Positions 7,806 to 15,500 of a DNA stretch of 20,121 nt are shown here, piece after piece. Position 1 is the first letter of the stretch, and each line of letters begins with the position of its first letter. The notes under the pieces were generated by a model. The model was not told where the DNA came from. It made no database searches and saw only the letters and a program-made list of their open reading frames with translations. Both the position numbers and the translations under genes were made by a program. Source of the stretch: an uncultured Eubacterium sp. (GTDB lineage Bacteria; Bacillota; Clostridia; Lachnospirales; Lachnospiraceae); NCBI GenBank assembly GCA_900545725.1, contig URAI01000040.1, forward strand, positions 1 to 20,121, given 5' to 3'.

Positions 7806-7861
7806 TTTCCCATCCTGTCTTTTTATTTATCTTAATTATTTTTCGCTAATATTAAAAAAAT

Positions 7862-7890
7862 ATTATATATGGCTATTTTTTAATTGACAA
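7862..7890 (-). promoter_or_regulatory. Promoter of the bceRS-AB module
   Basis: TTGTCA (7885-7890), a 17-base spacer and TATAAT (7862-7867) point at the regulator gene, with a start expected near 7855. Its -35 overlaps the -35 of the divergent tRNA-Leu(CAG) promoter by five bases. Confidence 0.8.
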
Positions 7891-7912
7891 GAACCGTTTT
7901 AACCTTTACAAT
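7884..7912 (+). promoter_or_regulatory. Promoter of tRNA-Leu(CAG)
   Basis: TTGACA (7884-7889), a 17-base spacer and TACAAT (7907-7912) place the start near 7919, only about six bases before the mature tRNA. The -35 is shared with the opposite promoter. Confidence 0.85.
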
Positions 7913-7924
7913 AATAAATGTCGT

Positions 7925-8007
7925 GCGGAAGTGTCGGAATGGCAGACGAGCAAGATTCAGATTCTTGTGTGGGTTTCCACGTGTGGGTTCAAGTCCCATC
8001 TTCCGCA
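7925..8007 (+). tRNA. tRNA-Leu (anticodon CAG)
   Basis: This 83-nt class II tRNA has acceptor GCGGAAG/CTTCCGC, anticodon stem CAAGA/TCTTG with loop TTCAGAT (anticodon CAG, reads CUG), a variable arm TGGGTTTCCA, T arm GTGGG-TTCAAGT-CCCAT, and discriminator A73. CCA is not encoded. It is a single-gene transcript with its own promoter and terminator. Confidence 0.95.
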
Positions 8008-8026
8008 TTTTTAATTTAAAATATAT

Positions 8027-8059
8027 GGAAACCTTTGATTACAAGGGTTTCCTTTTTTT
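8027..8059 (+). terminator. Terminator of tRNA-Leu(CAG)
   Basis: GGAAACC and GGTTTCC form a perfect 7-bp stem, extendable by two pairs, followed by seven T (8053-8059), about 20 bases after the tRNA. Confidence 0.85.
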
Positions 8060-8253
8060 CTACATTTTTCAATCCAATATAACCTGTTGTTAATCTAACT
8101 GTCTGCTGCCACAATTCCAGCAATTACAATCTTATATATATTCACACACTTGATTCATTATATCATAAAAACAGGCACACATTCCACAAATACATTAAAA
8201 TCAAAATTTGTGTTAAAATTTTGTCAAAATAATTATAATTTTACATTCTTTGG

Positions 8254-8282
8254 TTGTATTTCACAAAATCATGTAGTATTAT
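8254..8282 (+). promoter_or_regulatory. Promoter of the HPr-like gene
   Basis: TTGTAT (8254-8259), a 17-base spacer and TATTAT (8277-8282) lie 44 bases before the start codon. The -35 is only a partial match. The bases between the tRNA terminator and this promoter hold nothing else I recognise. Confidence 0.5.
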
Positions 8283-8326
8283 GTCTAAGGAACAATTATA
8301 AAAAAGATACAAAAGGGGTAATTATT

Positions 8327-8563
8327 ATGCTGACAGTTTCAGTTTTATTGGATTCAGTTGAAAAAGTACAGAAGTTTGTAAGTCTTATCAGCAAATATGA
8401 CTGTGACTTCGATATAGAATCAGGTCATAGCTGCGTAGATGCCAAATCAATTGTAGGTATATTCAGTCTTGATATTTATAGTCCGTTAAAACTTACCATT
8501 AATAGATGTGGAGAAAATACAGAAGATATATTAAGAGATATTAATGAATTTATGGAATATTAA
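8327..8563 (+). CDS. HPr-like protein without the phosphorylatable histidine
   Basis: This 78-residue protein has the size and apparent fold of the PTS phosphocarrier HPr. Its second half (VDAKSIVGIFSLDI, residues 37-50) matches the HPr segment around the regulatory serine Ser46 (KSIMGVMSLG), giving S41 as the equivalent. The N-terminal part has no G-L-H-A-R-P motif and no histidine near position 15; H34 is in the wrong place. It therefore probably cannot carry PEP-derived phosphate and may be regulatory, as Crh is in Bacillus, which keeps the serine but not the histidine. That comparison is family knowledge; the role here is inferred. The frame is open to 8150, but the ATG at 8327 has AAAGGGG eight bases upstream, and the promoter lies inside the upstream open stretch. 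Confidence 0.85.
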   Translation: MLTVSVLLDSVEKVQKFVSLISKYDCDFDIESGHSCVDAKSIVGIFSLDIYSPLKLTINRCGENTEDILRDINEFMEY

Positions 8564-8589
8564 TAATATTTTCTGTGTTTAAAAACTAT

Positions 8590-8679
8590 AAGCTGCTGCA
8601 TTAAATGCTTCTTAATAAATATAGATATTAATAATACTTATTATATATCAATATTTATTAATTTTTAATGCAGCAGCTT
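8590..8679. terminator. Large nested hairpin between convergent genes, probable two-way terminator
   Basis: A 16-bp perfect outer stem (8590-8605 with 8664-8679) encloses an 11-bp perfect inner stem (8612-8622 with 8651-8661). It starts 26 bases after the HPr-like stop and lies about 107 bases past the stop of the cardiolipin synthase gene on the other strand. T-rich sequence follows on both exits, though neither T run is long. Confidence 0.6.
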
Positions 8680-8786
8680 TATTCATTAATATAATAACAA
8701 ATTAAGAAACCAATAAATCAGTTTTCATTTCATCAATTCTTTAATATACCAATTATTAAATCCATTTATCTAAGTGTAATTACATT

Positions 8787-10484
8787 CTACATAAGAGGTG
8801 CAATAAATCTCAATAAGCTTCCTGCAATTCTCTTAATCCACGGATATTCATCACACTCCTTAACAGTTATCTCCTGGCTCTGGCTTAATGTATACTGGTA
8901 ATCTCTTTCTATGTCAGATATAGCATCATTTTTATATATATACATACAACATTCAAAATGCAGATACAGGCTTCTGAAATCAAGATTACTTGTACCAACC
9001 ACTCCTCTTAAGTCATCGCTTACAAACAACTTGGCATGTACAAATCCCGGCGTGTATTCATATATTTTCACACCACTTTCAAGCAGGTCCTTATAGTAAG
9101 TTCTCGCAAGCAGATATGCATATATCTTGTCAGGAACATGCGGCATAATTATTATTGTCTCCACACCTCTCTTGGCACAATATTTGAGTGCCAGCACCAT
9201 TTCATCATCCAGAATAAGGTATGGTGTCATAATATGGACATACTTAGAAGCTCTGTTTAATATATCAATATATACCTGTTTTCCTATTCTTTCATCTGTA
9301 AATGGATCGTCACTGTATGGTATTACATACCCTCCGCTCCTTAACAGACATTCATAATTGCTATTTACCGGTACTTTACCATAATCGCAGTCATTCCTTT
9401 TTATATTATCTGTACATATATTTATAATATTTTCACTAACACCATGCTTCTTTGTATCATCATTCATGCAGCTGTCAAAATATTCATCTGTACAATCTAC
9501 ATACTTTTCAATATCATGTACTGTAATATCACCATTTTTCACTGCGACATTCCACATTTCAAGAAACATTGTAGTAAATGTCTTTACAGCTTTTCCCTTA
9601 ACCATTATTGCCGTATCTTTCCAGTATCCGAATCTTTCTATCTCATTAATATATTCATCTGCAAGATTAATTCCACCAGTAAATGCAACCTTTCCATCTA
9701 CAATAAGAATCTTCCTGTGATCCCTGTTATTCTGGTATGTTGATAATGCCGGACGTATCTGCGAAAATGGAACTGACTTTATTCCATATTTTGCAAGTTC
9801 CTTATAATAACCATATGGAAGAAGCATAAGACTGCAGGTTCCATCATACATAAATCTTACCTCAACGCCCTCTGCCGCCTTTTTCTTAAGAATTTCCAAT
9901 ATGGAATTCCACATTTTTCCTTCAGCAACTATAAAATATTCCATAAATATGAATTTCTCTGCCGATTCAAGCTGCTTAATCATCTCTTTATACTTATCCT
10001 GGCCCAATGGAAAAAATTCTGTCTGACAATTATCATACACCGGAAATCTTCCTGCATTATATAGATATTTTGCAATTCCATATTCTCCATCAGACTCGTC
10101 CTTTATTCTGTCCATCAGTTTTTCATTCTGCTTATACGCAGGCTTTAGCTGCTCATCCAGCTTGGCAAACGTCTTCTTTATCGCCCTTGTTTCAAACTGA
10201 TTATATACAAACACATAAAATATAGCTCCAAATACAGGAACAATAAGCACAGGAATTATCCATGCCAGCTTAAAGCTTGCATTATCATTATTATTCATAA
10301 TGTGGACTGCAACAACAACACCTAATAAAATACAGCCATAGTAGATGATTGTTGAATACTCTGTAAGCCATCTTGTTGTATATATAAGAATAAATAACTG
10401 TATCAGAAGCGATATTACAATAATAGCCGTTCTCCCAAATACAACCTGCAAGACACCTCTTTTTTTACCCGAATAATCCTTCAC
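8787..10484 (-). CDS. cls: Cardiolipin synthase (phospholipase D family)
   Basis: This 565-residue membrane enzyme has N-terminal helices at about 17-36, 47-63 and 72-94 and two HKD motifs: H256-K258-D263 followed by GGINLADEY, and H483-K485-D490 followed by GTSNLDFRS. Family role: transfer of a phosphatidyl group between two phosphatidylglycerol molecules to make cardiolipin. It is longer than the usual 480-510 residues because of a roughly 60-residue polar, cysteine-bearing insert (about 320-380) between the two catalytic halves. The start is uncertain. GTG at 10484 has its only good ribosome site (AGAAAGG) 13 bases away; a nine-codon frame starting at the ATG at 10494 overlaps it out of phase; a TTG at 10451 with AGAGG nearby would drop 11 residues. 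It stands alone, converging on the HPr-like gene. Confidence 0.93.
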   Translation of the reverse strand: MKDYSGKKRGVLQVVFGRTAIIVISLLIQLFILIYTTRWLTEYSTIIYYGCILLGVVVAVHIMNNNDNASFKLAWIIPVLIVPVFGAIFYVFVYNQFETRAIKKTFAKLDEQLKPAYKQNEKLMDRIKDESDGEYGIAKYLYNAGRFPVYDNCQTEFFPLGQDKYKEMIKQLESAEKFIFMEYFIVAEGKMWNSILEILKKKAAEGVEVRFMYDGTCSLMLLPYGYYKELAKYGIKSVPFSQIRPALSTYQNNRDHRKILIVDGKVAFTGGINLADEYINEIERFGYWKDTAIMVKGKAVKTFTTMFLEMWNVAVKNGDITVHDIEKYVDCTDEYFDSCMNDDTKKHGVSENIINICTDNIKRNDCDYGKVPVNSNYECLLRSGGYVIPYSDDPFTDERIGKQVYIDILNRASKYVHIMTPYLILDDEMVLALKYCAKRGVETIIIMPHVPDKIYAYLLARTYYKDLLESGVKIYEYTPGFVHAKLFVSDDLRGVVGTSNLDFRSLYLHFECCMYIYKNDAISDIERDYQYTLSQSQEITVKECDEYPWIKRIAGSLLRFIAPLM

Positions 10485-10524
10485 GATAACTCATTTACCT
10501 TTCTTCTTTTTTTAATAATAGGTA

Positions 10525-10533
10525 AGTATATCA
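10525..10533 (-). promoter_or_regulatory. Extended -10 promoter candidate for cls
   Basis: TGATATACT on the minus strand is an extended -10 about 40 bases before the start codon, without a good -35. The rest of the gap up to the gltD terminator (10534-10723) is AT-rich and shows nothing further. Confidence 0.4.
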
Positions 10534-10723
10534 TATTTTTCACCAAATTGCATGTATTTTTTTCCATAATATTTATAAAATCATTCATAATAGCTCTTTA
10601 TTTTGAGGTATTATTTTAAATATATTATTCCTAATCTTCAAACATGTTTTATCACATATCTTTTTATTATATTTCCAAAGCATATTGACACATATATTAT
10701 CAACTTTTATTAAATCTGACGAT

Positions 10724-10763
10724 AAAAACAGGCAGTTATTGATTACACTTCATTAACTGCCTG
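10724..10763 (-). terminator. Terminator of gltBD
   Basis: CAGGCAGTTA (10729-10738) and TAACTGCCTG (10754-10763) pair perfectly over 10 bp with a 15-base loop, followed by five T on the minus strand, 60 bases after the gltD stop. Confidence 0.9.
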
Positions 10764-10823
10764 CCGTATTATAATATTATTTTTAATCTGTCATATGTTA
10801 ATCAATTAACATATTCTCATACA

Positions 10824-12308
10824 TTACAAATTAGTATATCCCATAAGATATTCATCAACTTCCTTAGCACAGTCACGTCCCTGACGTATTGCTTTGACTA
10901 CTAATGACTGTCCTGTATGCATATCTCCTGCTGTAAATACACCATGTACATTAGTTGCAAACTTACCTTCTTCTGTCTTTACATTAGTTCTTTCTGTGAG
11001 TTCTACACCAAATGCATCTGATACATACTTCTGAGTTCCTAAGAAACCTGCTGCAATTAAAACAAGCTCACATGGCATCTCTTTTTCTGTCCCCTCAACC
11101 GGTACCATCATTCTTCTTCCGGTCTTTTCATCTGTCTTAGATTCAAGTGATACAGTTATCAATTTAGTAAGGTTACCTTTCTTATCCTTAACAAATTCCT
11201 TGACTGTTGTAGTATATATCCTTGGGTCATGTCCAAATACTGCAATTGCCTCTTCCTGACCATAATCTGTCTTACAGACTAATGGCCACTGTGGCCACGG
11301 ATTGCTTTCTGCTCTTTCATCTGGTGCCTTTGGCATCATTTCAAGCTGTGTTACTGATTTACAACCATGTCTTATACATGTACCGACACAGTCATTACCT
11401 GTATCACCACCACCAATTACTATTACATTCTTATCCTTTGCTGATATAAATTTTCCATCTGTGAGATTAGAATCTAAAAGACTCTTAGTTGTTGATGTAA
11501 GGAAATCTACCGCAAAATATATTCCCTTTGCATCTCTTCCAGGTGCTTTTATATCTCTTGGATTAGATGCACCACATGCAAGTACTACTGCATCATAATC
11601 ATCAATAAGCTTTTTTGCCTTAACCGACTCGCCTACATTGGCATTTGTAACAAATTCAACGCCTTCCTTTTCCATAACATCAAGCTTTCTGTCAATGATA
11701 TGCTTTTCAAGCTTCATATTAGGAATACCATATCTTAACAATCCACCAATTCTGTCTGCTCTTTCATATACTGTTACATTATGTCCTCTTGAATTAAGCT
11801 GGTCAGCCACTGCAAGACCAGACGGTCCTGAACCTACAACTGCTATTCTCTTTCCTGTTCTTACTTTTGGCGGTTTAGGACCTGCAATACCATTTGCATA
11901 AGCCCTCTCAATAATTGCCTTTTCATTTTCCTTAGTGCTTACAGCATCTCCATTAAGTCCGCATGTACATGCCTTCTCACACAGTCCCGGACACACACGC
12001 GATGTAAACTCAGGAAAATTGCTTGTTTTATGCAGACGATTATATGCCTGTTCCCAATTTCCTGTGTATACAAGGTCATTCCATTCAGGAATAAGATTGT
12101 TAAGAGGACAGCCTGTTGTCATTCCTTTAATCGCAACTCCTGACTGACAGAATGGAACTCCACAATCCATACATCTCGCACTCTGTTTTCTTTGTTCTTC
12201 CTCTGAAAGAGGTATATGAAATTCATTAAAATTCTTAATTCTTTCCTTAGGTGCAATTGCTCTTGCATCTTCACGTTTATAATCCATAAATCCGGTTGGC
12301 TTTCCCAT
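10824..12308 (-). CDS. gltD: Glutamate synthase (NADPH) small subunit
   Basis: This 494-residue iron-sulfur flavoprotein passes electrons from NADPH through FAD and two [4Fe-4S] clusters to the large subunit, where glutamine and 2-oxoglutarate give two glutamates. Visible: N-terminal cysteines C46, C49, C54, C67 and C106, C110, C114, C116; the FAD nucleotide-binding loop VVGSGPSG (157-164); the NADPH loop VIGGGDTG (297-304); and the C-terminal FAD segment TAGDMHTGQSLVVKAI. Length is slightly above the common 470-490. The ATG has an excellent AAAGGAGA ribosome site five bases upstream, and this site abuts the end of a repeat copy. It lies 232 bases after gltB on the same strand and is followed by a strong terminator. 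Confidence 0.97.
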   Translation of the reverse strand: MGKPTGFMDYKREDARAIAPKERIKNFNEFHIPLSEEEQRKQSARCMDCGVPFCQSGVAIKGMTTGCPLNNLIPEWNDLVYTGNWEQAYNRLHKTSNFPEFTSRVCPGLCEKACTCGLNGDAVSTKENEKAIIERAYANGIAGPKPPKVRTGKRIAVVGSGPSGLAVADQLNSRGHNVTVYERADRIGGLLRYGIPNMKLEKHIIDRKLDVMEKEGVEFVTNANVGESVKAKKLIDDYDAVVLACGASNPRDIKAPGRDAKGIYFAVDFLTSTTKSLLDSNLTDGKFISAKDKNVIVIGGGDTGNDCVGTCIRHGCKSVTQLEMMPKAPDERAESNPWPQWPLVCKTDYGQEEAIAVFGHDPRIYTTTVKEFVKDKKGNLTKLITVSLESKTDEKTGRRMMVPVEGTEKEMPCELVLIAAGFLGTQKYVSDAFGVELTERTNVKTEEGKFATNVHGVFTAGDMHTGQSLVVKAIRQGRDCAKEVDEYLMGYTNL

Positions 12309-12322
12309 AAGTATCTCCTTTC

Positions 12323-12393
12323 CATCTCGGTCGCGCCCATGCGCTCTATATCAACATAATTAACATCATGCTTTTAAGCAAGCTTAACTCATG
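12323..12393 (-). repeat. gltB-gltD intergenic repeat, copy 1 (next to gltD)
   Basis: A 71-base segment found again at 12448-12518, 125 bases away. All four differences are the consecutive bases 12337-12340, the loop of a GCGC/GCGC hairpin. Its gltD-side end lies only a few bases from the gltD ribosome site. The outer arm that completes the long stem in copy 2 is degraded here. Confidence 0.9.
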
Positions 12394-12418
12394 TTACCAT
12401 TATCTTCCCTCTACTTGC

Positions 12419-12544
12419 GTGATGTGCACCTCGATTCCGCTCCGCTTCATCTCGGTCGCGCTTGCGCGCTCTATATCAACATAATTAACATCATGCTTTT
12501 AAGCAAGCTTAACTCATGATGTTAATTATGTTGCTGCACATCAC
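12419..12544 (-). other. Foldable element between gltB and gltD, possible structured RNA or small mobile repeat
   Basis: GTGATGTGCA (12419-12428) and TGCACATCAC (12535-12544) are perfect 10-base terminal inverted repeats. Inside are a 19-bp perfect stem (12477-12495 with 12515-12533) whose loop contains the self-pairing TTAAGC-AA-GCTTAA; a GCGC stem with loop GCAA on the minus strand (12458-12469); and ACCGAGAT (12449-12456) facing ATCGAGGT (12428-12435), which pair around tandem G-A mismatches. The gltB stop codon lies in the terminal repeat. A structured mRNA element or an inserted small repeat would both fit; I see no target-site duplication. Confidence 0.6.
12448..12518 (-). repeat. gltB-gltD intergenic repeat, copy 2 (next to gltB)
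   Basis: Second copy of the 71-base segment, 67 of 71 identical to 12323-12393. The variable loop is at 12462-12465, and all four changes are transitions. This copy lies inside the larger foldable element and keeps its full long stem. Confidence 0.9.
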
Positions 12545-15500
12545 TTAATTGCCGCATAGAATGCTTCTATCTGGGCTTGTTCGCTGCTCAATCCTCTTTC
12601 TTCCATCTGAACCATCTTATTCATCATCTTCTTATAATCATGAGGTATGATTCTCTTGAACTTAGGAAGATATTCTTCAAAGTTATCTAATACTTCTTTA
12701 CCTTTCTTTGAATTGGTATATGCTACATGTTCCATGATAATCTGCTTTAACTCTAATACATTATACTTATCTGTTACGGATTCCATAGATACTAACTGTT
12801 TATTAACTTTCTTATAAAGTGTTGTGTCCTCATCAAGAACGTATGCGATACCACCACTCATTCCGGCGGCAAAGTTCTTTCCAGTCTTGCCTAACACCAC
12901 TGCACGTCCACCGGTCATATATTCACAGCCATGGTCGCCACAGCCTTCTACTACTGCTGTTGCACCTGAATTACGGACACAGAAACGTTCTCCGGCAACA
13001 CCATTTATAAATGCCTTACCACTTGTGGCGCCATATAATGCAACGTTACCAATTATGATATTTTCATCTTCTTTATATGTGACCCCTGTTGGTGGATATA
13101 CAACAAGCTTACCACCTGAAAGTCCCTTACCAAAGTAGTCATTACTGTCACCTACAAGTTCAAGTGTAAGTCCCTTTGGAATAAATGCACCAAAGCTCTG
13201 TCCGCCTGCACCATTACATTTTACTGTATATGTATCCTCTTCAAGACTTTCACCAAATCTTCTTGTAATCTCTGCACCAAGAAGTGTACCAACAGATCTG
13301 TTAACGTTAGTCACATCTACCTCAACACTTCTCTTTTCTCCTGTTTCAAGAGCCGGTGCCAGCTTCTTTATAAGAACCTTTTCATCTATTGTAGACTCAA
13401 GTTTGAAATCATATACATTCTTCTTATTATATTTAATAGAAGCAGCTTCCTTAACATATGGATTATTAAGGATATTACTAAGGTCAACCTTAACTGAACA
13501 TCCACTGTTCATAACTTCCTTAGGTTCAAGGAAATCTGTACGTCCTACAAGCTCATCAACCGTCTTAACTCCAAGCTGTGCCATATACTCACGAAGCTCC
13601 TGTGCTATAAACTTCATAAAGTTTACAACATATTCAGGCTTACCTGTAAATCTCTTTCTAAGCTCCGGATTCTGTGTTGCAATACCAACCGGACATGTAT
13701 CAAGGTTACATACTCTCATCATTACACATCCCATAGTTACAAGTGGAGCTGTTGCAAATCCAAATTCTTCTGCACCGAGCATTGCAGCTATTGCTACATC
13801 CCTGCCGCTCATAAGTTTACCATCTGTTTCGATTATAACCTTATTACGGAGTCCATTCATTGTAAGTGTCTGATGTGCTTCTGCAAGTCCTAATTCCCAT
13901 GGAAGTCCTGCATTATGTATTGAACTTCTTGGAGCTGCACCTGTACCGCCGTCATAACCAGATATAAGAATTACCTGTGCCCCTGCTTTTGCAACACCTG
14001 ATGCTACCGTACCTACACCTGCCTCTGATACAAGCTTAACAGATATTCTTGCGTCCTTATTGGCATTCTTCAAATCATATATTAACTGTGCAAGATCTTC
14101 GATTGAATAAATGTCATGGTGTGGTGGTGGTGAAATAAGTGATACACCAGGAGTTGAAAGTCTTGTCTTTGCAATCCATGGATATACCTTTTTGCCTGGA
14201 AGATGTCCGCCCTCACCTGGTTTAGCACCCTGTGCCATCTTAATCTGAATCTCTTTTGCACTTACAAGATACTTAGATGTAACACCGAATCTTCCTGAAG
14301 CCACCTGCTTAATAGCAGAACATCTGTTAAGTCCATCAGCTCCTACTGTAAGTCTGTCATCATCCTCGCCGCCTTCACCACTATTTGACTTACCATGAAT
14401 CATATTCATCGCAATAGCCATAGTTTCGTGTGCTTCTTTAGAAATAGAACCATATGACATGGCACCCGTCTTAAATCTTTGTACAATAGAGTCAACACTT
14501 TCAACCTGATCGATACTTATGCCCTTCTTAGGAAACTTGATATTCATAAGTCCTCTTAAGTTCTTAACTCCTGTATCCTTATTAACAAGCTTGGTATACT
14601 CTTTAAATACCTCATAATTGCCTGTCCTTGTCGCAAGCTGGAGAAGATGTATTGTCTGAGGATTATATAAATGCTCCTCTTTACCACTTCTCATCTTATG
14701 AGCACCCTCACTGTCAAGAGTTGTATCAACTGATAATCCCAATGGGTCAAATGCCTTAGAATGACGTGTCTCTACATCATTTTCAATATCAGATATATCT
14801 ATACCTTCAATACGGCTTACTGTTCCGCTGAAATACTTATTAATTACATCAGAATTAATACCTATTGCCTCAAACATCTTAGAGCCCTGATATGACTGTA
14901 TTGTAGAAATACCCATCTTTGCTGCAATCTTAACAATGCCATTAAGAATAGCATTATTATAATCATCAACTGCCGCATAATAATCCTTATCAAGCATATG
15001 AAGGTCAATAAGCTCCTGGATACTCTCCTGTGCAAGATATGGATTAATTGCTGATGCACCATAGCCTAAAAGTGTTGCAAAATGGTGCACATCTCTTGGT
15101 TCACCACTCTCTAATATAACAGCCATGCTTGTTCTTTTCTTAGAACGTACAAGATACTGCTGGAGTGCTGATACTGCAAGAAGCGAAGGTATAGCCACAT
15201 GATTCTCATCAACTCCCCTGTCTGAAAGTATTATAATATTAGCTCCTTCTCTATGTGCCCTGTCAGCTTCTACATACAGATGGTCAATAGCCTTTTCAAG
15301 TGAAGTATTCTTATAATAAATAATAGGAATAGTCTCTACCTTAAATCCTTCAACCTTCATATTCTTAATTTTTAAAAGGTCTGTATTAGTAAGAATTGGA
15401 TGTTCAATCTTAAGCTGCTTACAATTTTCTTCTTCTTCTCTTAATACATTACCATCAGTTCCAAGATACACTGTAGTAGCTGTTACTACCTTCTCACGGA

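Noticed and set aside
8150..8326. N-terminal extension of the HPr-like protein
   Set aside because: The open stretch has no ribosome site at its ATG and contains the promoter; the ATG at 8327 has a clear ribosome site and gives the usual HPr length.
12419..12544. Classification of the intergenic element as a proven MITE
   Set aside because: The terminal inverted repeats are good, but the flanks (TTGC and TTAA) give no target-site duplication, and no other complete copy exists in this window.
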